Part shown: piece after piece, positions 24,701 through 36,718 of the stretch
Layout: each line of letters opens with the position of its first letter
Numbering within the stretch: the stretch's first letter is position 1
Source of the DNA: Siphonodentalium dalli
Lineage: Eukaryota > Mollusca > Scaphopoda > Gadilida > Siphonodentaliidae
Direction of reading: 5' to 3'
Assembly: GCA_032622095.1 (NCBI GenBank)
Contig: CP136061.1
Coordinates: forward strand, 7,576,734-7,640,733
Length of the DNA stretch: 64,000 nt
Notes under the pieces: model-generated
Databases searched by the model: none
Seen by the model: only the letters and a program-made list of their open reading frames with translations
What the model was told of the DNA's origin: nothing
Program-made: the position numbers and the translations under genes

Positions 24701-25439
24701 GTTGCATATATGCACATTCGTAGATCAGCAGGCTGTTTGGCAAAATACAGTAGTATCAAGTTTCGCTCTTTACACTACACGCGATGTACATCGATCGTGA
24801 TTGTATTCATGGCGCGAGAGGCCGGTCTCGGAAGGGTGGGTCCTGGTTTTATGTGTCTATTATAACTCTTCAATGGTTAAATTCCAATCTTTTGAAAGCA
24901 CGGCATTGTGATATTGTTTTAATCTTGTGATTGGGACTTGGGATTGCAACTTATGTCTTTGCCTTTATTATTGCCCAGTTGTGGCAATTATACACTAAAC
25001 CTAGTTACAATTTCTTATCATTTATTCACCAACAACCCCACCCACAAGTATGGCCCCACACGTTTTGATTAATTACATACACACGTACCCGTTCACATGT
25101 CGTATCAGTTTGCAAATAAGGTCGACCATTTTGAATTTAAATGGGACTCATGGAACCTTCAGTTATAGAATCAAATCGGGAACGAATATCCACGAACCGT
25201 GCACAATGTAATTTGCTGAATAGACATGATAGTTCATATTTGGTATAGGAACTCGTGGAGAGAAATTGTTGCCTAACTTGACTCATTATTGTTTAGATTT
25301 AAAATGGCCGACCGCGCGACTTTGCAAATACATTTATTCTGATTGAATATTGTGAAGTGAAAACCACCGATGTGTGTCGCGTTACGGAACACTTTCTATC
25401 AGTTGATCTTGAATTTTACTATTTTTATGGCTAAATAAT
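24701..25439. other. No gene recognised
   Basis: No repeat structure or domain seen; short frames only. Confidence 0.4.
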
Positions 25440-25800
25440 TTGGTTGATCCTACAGACGACATCCCTTGTCCGATCGTCACCAGATTCCACAATGATCTTC
25501 TGGATAACCAGGATGAGAGTAATCTAATTTTTCCGAATTTCGTTAAAAAACATAACCACAGGCAGCATTGTATCTTACTCTTTGCATGACTGAATTCTTT
25601 AGCACCTGTACAGACCACATCCCTCATCTGATAGTCACCAAACTTCATATTGATCTTCCGGGTGACCACTAGATGAGAGCCATCGAATGCTTTGAATTTC
25701 TTTGGAAAACATTGTCGCCAGCAGTCATCTTCTATTTTGGTTTTTATATACATGTATATCTCTTCATGCGGATAGCCAGTATTACTTAGGTAGTTCAACT
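25440..25800. repeat. Dispersed repeat, copy B
   Basis: Diverged copy of 24010-24430. The 138-codon minus-strand frame here has no recognisable domain and overlaps the repeat. Confidence 0.6.
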
Positions 25801-26059
25801 TTCCGCATTCCTGTCATCATTTGAAATATAAAAATTTACCTGATACACGTAGTCCAATGAAAATAACAAGCGTCCATAAATTAAATTTACCTATGATCCT
25901 ATTATTCCTCACAATCACATGAACCCTTCAAAATTTTGTTTCGTCGTATCTATTTTTAATGACCCCTATGGTAATATTGATATAGATACATTTGTCAAAC
26001 ATTTCTTTGTACAATATACAGGTATATAGTTTGTAACTAAATCTAGAAATAAATAATAC

Positions 26060-26420
26060 TAGCTGATGTACTCGACTTCGTTCGGGCTATTTAGGGATTT
26101 CTTTGTGATCGCCTCCATCTGGGCAGTGCCCGGTATATACAGCGTCTGGACAAACTATTGTTCAATTGGTCCAGAAACATGCCTATATCAGCACGTTCGA
26201 GGACATGGTCCCACGTGAAATTGGACCCGTCCATATTGCTCCCGGGATCAAAGTAGTCATACACACAAAATTTTAGTCGGATCGGTCAAGGTCCAGAAAC
26301 ATCCTATGAGCGAGGTCAAGTTGACACGTTAAATACCAAATCAGAGTCGGATCGGTCGAGCAGTGTTCGAGTCTATAACACACATAGATACATGCATTCA
26401 TACACACATGCATACAGATA
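26060..26420 (+). repeat. Dispersed repeat, ACTAGCTGATGTACTCG end
   Basis: Starts aatactagctgatgtactcg followed by acttcgttcgggct. The same end, inverted, lies at 55310-55345. Class not known to me. Confidence 0.55.
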
Positions 26421-26505
26421 TTCCAAAATGTATAATAGATAGCTACAAGAATTCTATGATAAATAGTTCACGGGCGACCTGATGCATGCATCTTAGTTTT
26501 CTTGT

Positions 26506-26529
26506 ATTATGCTAATGATGAACAGACAG
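26506..26529 (-). repeat. 677 bp repeat, first broken piece
   Basis: tattatgctaatgatgaa followed by cagacag is the reverse complement of the middle of the 677 bp repeat at 50.4 and 51.4 kb. The next piece follows the 26530-29615 insertion. Confidence 0.7.
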
Positions 26530-27309
26530 AGGCGTTATTTCGCTAAAATCCGATTCAGATTCTGGATTCAGATTACAGATTGGTCCCCGTACGACTTGGT
26601 TCGGCAAAAGAACAGACCAGAAATTGGCAGAATCAGTAAACGAACAGACCGTAATCTCAATTTCGTGGTAATCCGATTGGGATTCGGATTCCGATTACGG
26701 ACTCAAATGTTCGTAATGTAAACAAACCGAGATTTCGCCACCTCAGAGTTTAAAAACACAATAAAACATAAGAATCCGTTTCTTGTGTACAAATTATTGC
26801 AGAATATAAACGATCTATATCAAAGAATTTTAAATGCGGAGACACATTTGTTTTATTGAATGTAAACTGGGAGAATATTACTGAAATTAGCCAAATAATA
26901 ACGCTATTGATAGTAACGCTGGGGGAGCACTTCGATTGATGGCGAAGCAATTGCAAATCATTGTTGATTGTCACTTTCATATGTCCATTTCATAATTCCA
27001 TCCTTAAAATACCGCCCGAAGGCATGTCGATTTCGAATTCGGCGGATACGTCACCATTGACCGAATTCATATGAACCTGCATGGATATGTCTTCTGCTGT
27101 GTTCGTTATTATAATGTTTCTTCTTATTCAAGAAATAGTAGGATTATATGGTATCGATGGATTATCAAATACACGTATGTACTATCATCTAGTCTTAAAG
27201 TTATAGCAATTTCATGTTTAACATGTTTTGTTTCGTTAAATGCAGTCGTTTTGCACAATAGTCTGTATAGACAACAGACACATGTTCTAGGGACGTGGCT
27301 ATAAGTTTC

Positions 27310-27883
27310 CTCAAATTTCCGGCCAACTGCACCCCCCCCCCCCATTGAACCAAACATCAATATCACAGGTTCGCAGAATTCAATTTGCTCCCCTTGGAAA
27401 TATCCAATCTGACAAACACTAAGATTGGAAAATTACCAACTTTTACTGGTTGAAAAAAATCAAACAATGAGAACAATGCCAACCTATATATGGTGTCAAA
27501 TTAATGTCCAACTAATGTTGTGTTTGATTGTTTATTTGCAAAGCCAACATTTAAGTTGGAACATAGCCAAACATATATACATATATACAAACAAACAATT
27601 TATACAAACAATTTATACGTTAACAATTATCATATCATACTTCCGTAACAAATTCACCATAATATAATTACTATACACAGCACGTATACATACGATTCAT
27701 AATTATGCAATTTCCAATTTATGGATGTGTCTCATATTATATATATACATATATATATACATACATACATATACATACATATATATATATACAGATTGTA
27801 TACAAACATGCATACACATACATATACACATACACACATACATATATATATATATATAATTCATCTGTATATCTAATAGTATA
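27310..27883. repeat. Low-complexity TA/CATA microsatellite region
   Basis: AT-rich; from about 27740 to 27860 runs of (TA)n and (CATA)n next to the 3' end of the LINE fragment. Frames across it are meaningless. Confidence 0.7.
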
Positions 27884-28800
27884 TTAAGAAATCTTTTTCA
27901 ATGCCAATTTAATAAATATGCTCAGTCTTTTCAGAACGCTCATGTTTTCAAGAGAAAGTAGTCCATGGAATTTATTGCGGTTCGGATTATCCCAGTAATA
28001 TTTTGGAATATATAATTCGCATAAGTTTTTCAGCTCTTGGCATATGATCATAAAATGGTACTCATCACATGGGCTATTGCTGCACAAAACACAGTTTAAA
28101 TCATTATTATCTTTTCCTTTCGTCCATCTATTTTTTTCAACTGGCAATTTATGGTTTGATGTTCGTATTTTCAGTAAGAAGTTAGATAAATGGGCTGGCA
28201 AATATACTAGATATCTATTCATTTTAATCGAGTTCTTTATGTTGCTGTAGAATATAGCTCTGGTAGATGAGGACGACTTCAGACTGTCGAAAAGATTACG
28301 TTCATAATTTTCAATCAGTTTACTTTTTATGTATCTTAACGCTGTTTTGCTTAGCGATGACTGACTTGACCAAATGTGGTCCATGTTTACTTCGTGAAGG
28401 ATCCCTTCCACAAATCTAATCCATTTGATCTTGTCTTGCAATAAGATATCGTCTTCATGTACATACCTCAATAAAAGAAATATGTTCTTTGCTAGTTCTG
28501 ACCCATCATGACTCACTAGCTTTGACCAATACGATAGCGCTCTATATTTTATTTCTATTAATATCGGATGCCTTCCAAGTTCTGCATATACCATATAATT
28601 AGGTGTACTCGATTTCATTGAAGTTATTATTTTACAAAACTTAAGGTGGAGCGTCTCTAGGGCCTGTATTCTTTCGAAACGAAATATCAGCGAAATATCG
28701 ATAGGTAACTTGAGTTTGCGAATTTTGTTTAATAAACCATACATTGCCTTTGTCATGCATGAAATTTCCGACTGCTGGAATGTACCAAAGTTTAGTTTAG
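27884..28800 (-). pseudogene. LINE reverse transcriptase C-terminal fragment
   Basis: A 290-codon open frame with KAMYGLLNKIRKLKLPIDIS, then RFERIQALETLHLKFCKII, TPNYMVYAELGRHPI, a conserved YWSKLV, and a C-terminal finger CVLCSNSPCDEYHFMIIC. This is the non-catalytic tail of jockey-like LINE ORF2 proteins in molluscs. The catalytic domain and 5' part are absent (5' truncation). The usual segment between LPIDI and the FERIQ block appears deleted. Unusually few stops for a fragment, so it may be young. Confidence 0.75.
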
Positions 28801-29615
28801 ATATATTTATTTCAAATATATGTCAAATTTAGATAACACATGATATATAACACATACATTTATTTATACATACAAAGGAATTGGGGGACAAGTACTGACT
28901 CACTTAAGGGTACCCCCGCTCCCATATGTTATTACACTGAAAAAATAAATAATTAGTAATGGCAAAGCAACATGACTACCAAAACAAGTTGAACATATAT
29001 ACAGATCACTGGACACCCCCTCTCCTGAGTTAGTCATAAGTTTGTATATGTATTTATTTAAAATCGGGTTTGTTTGTTGCGTTTGTTGGCTTGTACGTAT
29101 CATTATTTGAAACAGTTAAGTCAAAATAATCCTGATTTTCCTCACGTATGAATGACTGCACAGCTTAGCAAATTGTACCAAAGTTCGGGTTGTGGGTCGA
29201 GACACACAATCAACCCCTGTCGTCACGTCCCTGTTCAACTGACAAGTTTCGTGTGTTCTTCACAACATCTTCGGAATTTGATTCAGGAGGCCTAGAGCTG
29301 TCATGTTTAGATATGCTTGCCATCATCAATAAACACACTTTAACTTGAAAAAAAAGATGCGATTAAGTCGGATTGGCAGCAAATTATGTGCCGTGTATAT
29401 ACACATAGAAGAAAAGCATGACTTTCACAACAAACATGCACTTTATAAATATAAGATACAAATGATACTTGTGTCAAATACATGAGCCATGTTTGACGCT
29501 GGGAGAGAGTTTCGGAGACCACGTGGATTTCAAAATCTGACCTAGAATCGGGAATTAGCCCCGCCCCCGTAATCGGCTTCGGATTCTCAATCCGGATTTT
29601 AGCGAAATTACGACT

Positions 29616-29862
29616 CAGTCTGCCGTAGTTTTAGCCAGTCAAAAATAAAAATAGTGTAAATAAAATTGTAGAGAATCCTGAATCTCATGAATTGATTACA
29701 CCATGGTGCACACTTACAAAGCCCAACATTTACAACTCTAAATTCCACAACAGTCGTCGTCAGGTTATTTTTGTTTATATAATCATCGGAGGTGCCCTTG
29801 TTGTCAGCGGGAGGTATCGGATTCCACCGAGATCGCAGCGGGCGCATACATTCCTATATTTT
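29616..29862 (-). repeat. 677 bp repeat, second broken piece
   Basis: Reverse complement of 50700-50935: tctgccgtag, ttttagccagtcaaaaataaa, tcatgaattgattacaccat, aacctgactacgac-type text and cgggaggtatcggattccac. Continues at 32454 after the next insertion. Confidence 0.85.
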
Positions 29863-32445
29863 AGCAACGTGAATTTTGTTACTTATTCCTTATTCCTTAT
29901 TCGCAAAATGTCGGAAAGTGTGGCAAATGGCCCCAAATTCGTAAGTGGCCAGGTGGGCGGAGCATTTTGGGCCGAAAAGTTTTTGGGTCGAGTTCGTAAA
30001 AGTGGTCCGAAAAAGTGTCCGACCTGTGCTCGGTCCGATTTTTTGGGGGAAATGTGGCAAATGACGCCAAATTCTCAAGTGGCCAGCTGGGCGGAAAATG
30101 TTTTGGTCGAAAATGTTTTGGGTCGAGTTGGTAAAAGTGGTCCGAAAAAGTGTCCGACCTGTGATCGGTCCGATTTTTTGGGGAAAATGTGGCAAATGAC
30201 GCCAAATTCTCAAGTGGCCAGCTGGGCGGAAAAGTTTGGGTCGAAAATGTTTTGGGTCGAGTTGGTAAAAGTGGTCCGAAACGACTTTTCTGGAACAGGT
30301 CGATTTGGATCCCAGTTGGCCACTTGAGAATTTGGCGTCATTTGCCACATTTTCGACCCAAAATTTTCCGCCCAGCTGGCCACTTGAGAATTTGGCGTCA
30401 TTTGCCACATTTTCGACCCAAAATTTTCCGACCAGCTGGCCACTTGAGAATTTGGCGTCATTTGCCACATTTTCCCCAAAAAATCGGACTGAGCACAGGT
30501 CGGACACTTTTTCGGACCACTTTTACGAACTCGACCCAAAAACTTTTCGGCCCAAAATGTTCCGCCCAGCTGGCCACTTGAGAATTTGCACTCATTGGGG
30601 ACATTTCCCCTTCATTTTTTAGACTTTGCCTAATTTCGAGGCATTTCGAACTTTTCGACCCAAATGTTTTCGGCCCAAATTTTTGTTATTTTTCACTAAG
30701 TACGTTGCCGTGGTCATTTGCCACATTTTCCCAAAAACATCGGACCGAGCACAGGTCGGACCACTTTTACCAACTCGACCCAAAACATTTTCGACCCAAA
30801 ATTTTCCGCCCAGCTGGCCACTTGAGAATTTGGCGTCATTTGCCACATTTTCCCCAAAAAATCGGACCGAGCACAGGTCGGACACTTTTTCAGACCACTT
30901 TTACGAACTCGACCCAAAAACATTTTGGCCCAAAATATTCCGCCCAGCTGGCCACTTGAGAATTTGCACCCATTTGGGACATTTCCCCTTCATTTTTTAG
31001 ACTTTGCCTAATTTCGAACTTTTCGACCCAAATTTTTTCGGCCCAAATTTTTGTTATTTTTCACTAAGTACGTTGCCGTGGTCATTTGCCACATTTTCCC
31101 AAAAAAATCGGACCGAGCACAGGTCGGACACTTTTTCGGACCACTTTTACGAACTCGACCCAAAAACTTTTCGGCCCAAAATGTTCCGACCAGCTGGCCA
31201 CTTGAGAATTTGCACCCATTGGGGACATTTCCCCTTCATTTTTTAGACTTTGCCTAATTTCGAGGCATTTCGACCAAAATTGTTTCGGCCCAAATTTTTG
31301 GTATTTTTCACTAAGTACGTTGCCGTGGTCATTTGCCACATTTTCCCAAAAAAATCGGACCGAGCACAGGTCGGACACTTTTTCGGACCACTTTTACCAA
31401 CTCGACCCAAAACATTTTCGACCCAAAATTTTCCGCCCAGCTGGCCACTTGAGAATTTGGCGTCATTTGCCAAATTTCCCCCCAAAAAATCGGACCGAGC
31501 ACAGGTCGGACACTTTTTCGGACCACTTTTACGAACTCGACCCAAAAACTTTTCGGCCCAAAATGTTCCGCCCAGCTGGCCACTTGAGAATTTGCACCCA
31601 TTGGGGACATTTCCCCTTCATTTTTTAGACTTTGCCTAATTTCGAGGCATTTCGAACTTTTCGACCCAAATTTTTTCGGCCCAAATTTTTGTTATTTTTC
31701 ACTAAGTACGTTGCCGTGGTCATTTGCCACATTTTCCCAAAAAAATCGGACCGAGCACAGGTCGGACACTTTTTCGGACCACTTTTACCAACTCGACCCA
31801 AAACATTTTCGACCCAAAATTTTCCGCCCAGCTGGCCACTTGAGAATTTGGCGTCATTTGCCACATTTTCCCCAAAAAATCGGACCGAGCACAGGTCGGA
31901 CACTTTTTCAGACCACTTTTACGAACTTGACCCAAAAACCTTTCGGCCCAAAATGTACCGCCCAGCTGGCCACTTGAGAATTTGCACCCATTGGGGACAT
32001 TTCCCCTTCATTTTTTAGACTTTGCCTAATTTCGAGGCATTTCGAACTTTTCGACCAAAATTTTTTCGGCCCAAATTTTTTTTATTTTTCACTAAGTACG
32101 TTGCCGTGGTCATTTGCCACATTTTCCCAAAAAAATCGGACCGAGCACAGGTCGGACACTTTTTCGGACCACTTTTACCAACTCGACCCAAAACATTTTC
32201 GACCCAAAATTTTCCGCCCAGCTGGCCACTTGAGAATTTGGCGTCATTTGCCACAATTCCCCCAAAAAATCGGACCGAGCACAGGTCGGACACTTTTTCG
32301 GACCACTTTTACGAACTCGACCCAAAAACTTTTCGGCCCAAAATGCTCCGCCCACCTGGCCACTTACGAACTTAGGGCCATTTGCCACACTTTCCTACAT
32401 TTTGCGAATAAGGAATAAGGAATAAGTAACAAAATTCACGTTGCT
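29863..32445. mobile_element. 2.6 kb foldback-like element with 8 bp duplication
   Basis: TATATTTT flanks both ends (29855-29862 and 32446-32453). Ends begin AGCAACGTGAATTTTG and stay nearly identical inward for about 330 bp. The right side carries four or five units of ~250-390 bp built of ctggccacttgagaattt, ccacattttcccaaaaa, ggtcggacactttttcgg and ttaccaactcgacccaaaa blocks. The orientation switches near 30300. An 8 bp duplication fits hAT-like or P/Foldback-like transposition; I cannot choose. Long frames open on both strands come from the repeat composition, not genes. Confidence 0.85.
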
Positions 32446-32453
32446 TATATTTT

Positions 32454-32560
32454 CCAGATTTCCGCGTTATCATATATATGTATTTTGTCATATTAAATAT
32501 CGGTATACACAAACTAATGGCATCCAGGTGAGACATATTAAGATCTCTCGCGGAAAACTT
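32454..32560 (-). repeat. 677 bp repeat, third broken piece
   Basis: Reverse complement of 50580-50680: ttccgcgttatcatat, cacaaactaatggcatcc, aggtgagacata and ctctcgcgg. Confidence 0.8.
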
Positions 32561-33044
32561 TACTCACATAATCAGCTACATGTAACAGTGTAACACCCAC
32601 CCACCCCGCTGTTCAATGACAGTGACGTGAAGAGAACCCCCCCCCCCCCCCAAATGTCAGAGTCCCTCATCGACTGAAATTCGCAATCAATTATTCTAAC
32701 AATGTCAAATTATTACAAGTATTAATAATTTTATGTCTTTATGGTGGGTCGAATACATCAGCATTTAATAGATCGTGATTTATAACCGATTGTTAATGAA
32801 CATTCAGTCTTCAGCTTTTCATCTTCGAAACTGTGTTGATATCCGCACACCGTTAATGCTAGACAGCCTGCGACGAAATGTTAAATGTGTGCGCATGTCA
32901 ACTGATTAAAACAAAGCAGTTTATAATAATATACTCTATAGCACGTGTTCCATCGAGGGCGTATTGGCTGTCATATCAGCATACATTGTGAGTGTGTTCA
33001 ACTCAAATTATCCATGCATAATGAGTATGCGCCAACAACTGCCT
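32561..33044. other. No gene recognised
   Basis: Contains a C run (32637-32651) and nothing else I could identify. Confidence 0.45.
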
Positions 33045-33390
33045 ACTGGCATTGTTGTTGTCATCTCAGTATATAGTATGAGTGCATTGTTGTTGTCATC
33101 TCAGTATATAGTATGAGTTCATATGTTCCACTACAGACTGTACAGTAGGTATGTGTACAATGATTACATGTATGCATGTATATAGTATGAGTTCATATGT
33201 TCTACTACAGACTGTACAGTAGGTATGTGTACAATGATTACATGTATGCATGCTACTACAGACTGTACAGTAGGTATGTGTACAATGATTACATGTATGC
33301 ATGTATATAGTATGAGTTCATATGTTCCACTACAGACTGTACAGTAGGTATGTGTACAATGATAACATGTATGCATGTATATTTGGTGAG
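33045..33390. repeat. ~70 bp tandem repeat, about 4 units
   Basis: Units carry tatagtatgagttcatatg, ttccactacagactgtacag, taggtatgtgtacaatg and attacatgtatgcatg; one unit is shortened. Confidence 0.85.
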
Positions 33391-33619
33391 CTGTTGTATT
33401 CGGAGTAAACGCTAATATTGTAATCTCGATATGTCGGTTGAGTTGGTCTCACCCAGGTATACATGCACGGTGAGCTAATTCAACCTCACCCATACTCGCT
33501 CTAATGGAACCGGGTTATTATTATGTTCCGTCAGTACTCACCAGCATATACATTCTTGAATTCGTTTGTCTCGTGTTCGACTCGTGTCTGGAGCGCCATC
33601 TTTTTTGTGTTGAGTGCTT

Positions 33620-34250
33620 TCTGTTTCTCCTCTGCCGGACTATTTAGTTTCTCCTCTGCCGGACTATTTAGTTTCTCCTCTGCCGGACTATTTAGTTTCT
33701 CCTCTGCCGGACTATTTAGTTTCTCCTCTGCCGGACTATTTAGTTTCTCCTCTGCCGGACTATTTAGTTTCTCCTCTGCCGGACTATTTAGTTTCTCCTC
33801 TGCCGGACTATTTAGTTTCTCCTCTGTCGGACTATTTAGTTTCTCCTCTGCCGGACTATTTAGTTTCTCCTTTGCCGGACTATTTAGTTTCTCCTCTGCC
33901 GGACTATTTAGTTTCTCCTCTGCCGGACTATTTAGTTTCTCCTCTGCCGGACTATTTAGTTTCTCCTCTGCCGAATATTTAGTTTCTCCTCTGCCGGACT
34001 ATTTAGTTTCTCCTCTGCCGGACTATTTAGTTTCTCCTCTGCCGGACTATTTAGTTTCTCCTCTGCCGGACTATTTAGTTTCTCCTCTGCCGGACTATTT
34101 AGTTTCTCCTCTGTCGGACTATTTAGTTTCTCCTCTGCCGGACTATTTAGTTTCTCCTCTGCCGGACTATTTAGTTTCTCCTCTGCCGGACTATTTAGTT
34201 TCTCCTCTGCCGGACTATTTAGTTTTCTCCTCTGCCGGACTATTTAGTTT
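33620..34250 (+). repeat. 24 bp minisatellite, about 26 copies
   Basis: GGACTATTTAGTTTCTCCTC plus TGCC repeated with rare single changes. Because 24 is a multiple of three, a 296-codon frame stays open (SFSSAGLF repeats) and, after a 2 bp loss near 33973, continues as DYLVSPLP repeats. Two open frames through the same array argue for a repeat, not a protein. Confidence 0.92.
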
Positions 34251-34539
34251 TTGTGTTAAGATTTCCACCTCATCTTGTGCTATACAATTTCTGCTGCTTT
34301 GTTCTGCATTGCCATCGGCTATCAAAAGAGCACATATTAGCCGTCATAAATTGTCATGGCTGGGGCCACATTTCACCACAACACAATGCACATGCAATGC
34401 AAATTATTGTTAACTTTCATGTTGTGTTAAAGTCTAATTGAGTTAGTGTTCAAATAATATTATATTTAGTTGTTCTTGGAAATATCTCTCTCCATATCTC
34501 TCACTCTCTCTCTCTTAATCTACTTCATTATTCCACTGG

Positions 34540-34830
34540 CATTTTCATTGAACATCACCGAAATGTCCTAGTATGGGAGATTCCATTGAACACCACCGAA
34601 ATATCCTAGTATGTGAGATTCCATTGAACACCACCGAAATATCCTAGTATGTGAGATTCCATTGAACACCACCGAAATGTCCTAGTATGGGAGATTCAAT
34701 TGAACACCACCGAAATGTCCTAGAATCTGCATCACATAGAATTTCACATACTAGGACATTTCGGTCGTGTTCAATGGAATCTCACATAATAGGACATTGC
34801 GGTCGCGTTCAATGGAATCTCCCATACTAG
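34540..34830. repeat. 36 bp tandem repeats facing their inverse
   Basis: Four to five forward units (ttgaacaccaccgaaatgtc, ctagtatgggagattcca) meet two inverted ones (catactaggacatttcgg, tcgtgttcaatggaatct) around 34733, so the block can fold on itself. Confidence 0.85.
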
Positions 34831-35435
34831 GACCCGGGGGGTGGGTGGTGCAGATTGACATTACAACCCGGGTGGTGGGGCGGTGCAGATTGACATTTCA
34901 ACCCGGGGTGGGGCGGTGCGGATTGACATGCCAACCCGGGTGATGGGGCGGTGCAGATGGACATTACAACTCGGGGATGGGGCGGTGCAGATGGACATTA
35001 CAACCCGGGGGTGGGGCGGTGCAGATGGACATTCCAACCCGGGGGATGGGGCGGTGCATATTGACATTACAACACGGGGATGGGGCGGTGCAGATGGACA
35101 TTACAACACGGTGATGGGGCGGTGCAGATTGACATTACAACGCGGGTGATGGGGCGGTGCAGATTGATATTACAACCCGGAGGATGGGGCGGTGCAGATG
35201 GACATTACAACCCGGGGATGGGGTGGTGCAGATTTACATTACAACCCGGAGGATAGGGCGGTGCAGATGGACATTACAACCCGGGGATGCGGTGGTGCAC
35301 ATTTACATTACAACCCGGAGGATGGGGCGGTGCAGATTGACATTACAACCCGGGTGATGGGGCGGTGCAGATTGACATTACAACCCGGAGGATGGGGCGG
35401 TGCAGATGGACATTACAACCCGTGGATGGGGTGGT
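34831..35435. repeat. 33-35 bp G-rich minisatellite, first block
   Basis: About 18 units of ggggcggtgcagatggacat plus tacaacccgggggat. Frames through it give repeated GADGHYNPG-like peptides on one strand and the inverse on the other; not coding. Confidence 0.92.
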
Positions 35436-35636
35436 GTAGCGCCAGTTGGTAATACGCATAGATTGGGGATTGTAAATATATATATTGCAATGCAAGAGTG
35501 ATTTTATTGAAACGTAATATCGTGTGCTAATTGCAAAACGATAAACCGAAAAGGAAAGGAATTGGTTCATTTAAAAAGATGGTTAGTCCTAACGGCACCC
35601 TCTATAGGGTGTCAACGCTATAACATAGTCCATGGC
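35436..35636. other. ~200 bp insertion in the minisatellite
   Basis: Unrelated AT-richer DNA between two blocks of the same array (tagcgccagttggtaatacg to aacatagtccatggcg). It starts and ends at matching points of the unit, so it is an insertion or old internal segment. No clear terminal repeats. Confidence 0.6.
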
Positions 35637-36125
35637 GCAGATTTACATTACAACCCGGAGGATGGGGCGGTGCAGATGGACATTACAACCCGGGGATGGG
35701 GTGGTGCAGATTGACATTACAACCCGGGAGATAGGGCGGTGCAGATGGACATTACAACCCGGGGGATGGGGTGGTGCAGATGGACATTACAACCCGGGGA
35801 TGGGGCGTTGCAGATGGACATTACAACCCGGGGGATGGGGTGGTGTAGATAGACATTACAACCCGGGGTGGTGTAGATGGGCATTACAACGCGGGGGATA
35901 TGGCGGTGCAGATGGACATTCATCCCGGGGAATAGGGCGGTGCAGATGGGCATTACAACCCGGGGATATGGCGGTGCAGATGGACATTACAACCCGGGGG
36001 ATAGGGCGGTGCAGATGGACATTACAACCCGGGGGTGGGGTGGTGCAGATGGACATTACAACCCGGGGGTGAGGTGGTGCAGATGGACATTACACCCCGG
36101 TTTATAGGGCGGTTCAGATGGATAT
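35637..36125. repeat. 33-35 bp G-rich minisatellite, second block
   Basis: About 14 further units of the same repeat, ending near ggttcagatggatattc. Confidence 0.92.
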
Positions 36126-36638
36126 TCTAAATTGGACATCATCAGCGAGAGACTCGACCGACCCCCTGCCCGTACGGTACACATCGTATATCGTATACAC
36201 CCATGTATATATGGTATATGATGCGACCCATGGCCCCTGCCCCGTATATATCGTATATCACCAAGGTTGAGAAGGTCACAGGTTTACGAGCTCCAATAAT
36301 GAAAGCATAAATATGACGTCATTAAACGCCTATCTCATGTTCGCTGCCGTGGTGATCCAATAATGATCAATCTTCGGCGACCTTTATAGAAGCAAATTAA
36401 ACTGGTGCTATTCGGGCCATGTGGGTGTATAATCGTGTGGTCACAATAGATAATCGTTGTCATTTTCCGTGCCTAAAATAAGTCAAAAAACTCGATCGAT
36501 CAAGTCAAATGTCAGAGCTCGGAAGTTGTTTTGTTATTCTTCTAAAGTCGTGTTCGATTTAGATACGTAAATGAGCATGTCACAAACTGACGACACCCGT
36601 AATACGTCATAACAGAATAAATAATTTTAAAAAATCCT

Positions 36639-36647
36639 CTATTTAAG
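36639..36647 (+). promoter_or_regulatory. Possible TATA-like box of the secreted-protein gene
   Basis: ctatttaag lies about 75 bp before the ATG at 36719, leaving room for a short leader starting near 36670. Weak evidence, by position only. Confidence 0.3.
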
Positions 36648-36718
36648 AATCAAACCTCAACAGCCCCTCAGATAAAAACGAAAACCTGCTTTGATAAAGT
36701 TTGATACGAACATCGACT

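Larger units (their letters stand above)
26530..29615. mobile_element. 3.1 kb inserted element with 3 bp duplication
   Basis: The 677 bp repeat is interrupted here. CAG at 26527-26529 and again at 29616-29618 flanks ends reading AGGCGTTATTTCGCTAAAAT and, inverted from the right, AGTCGTAATTTCGCTAAAAT. Removing the insert restores gacagtctgccgtag, as found intact at 50.93 and 51.88 kb. A 3 bp duplication suggests a PIF/Harbinger-type mechanism, but no transposase is visible. Subterminal text is rich in 'ccgattacgg' and 'gattcgg' words. The interior holds a LINE fragment and microsatellites. Confidence 0.7.

Noticed and set aside
29692-32418. Many 80-211 codon frames on both strands
   Set aside because: They are the same repeat units read in several phases inside a transposon; no domain or codon bias.
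33523-34413. 296-residue repetitive protein
   Set aside because: 24 bp minisatellite, open in two frames after a 2 bp loss; no start context, splice sites or conserved ends.
34831-36125. Collagen-like or repetitive glycine protein frames
   Set aside because: Both strands and several phases are open through a G-rich minisatellite.
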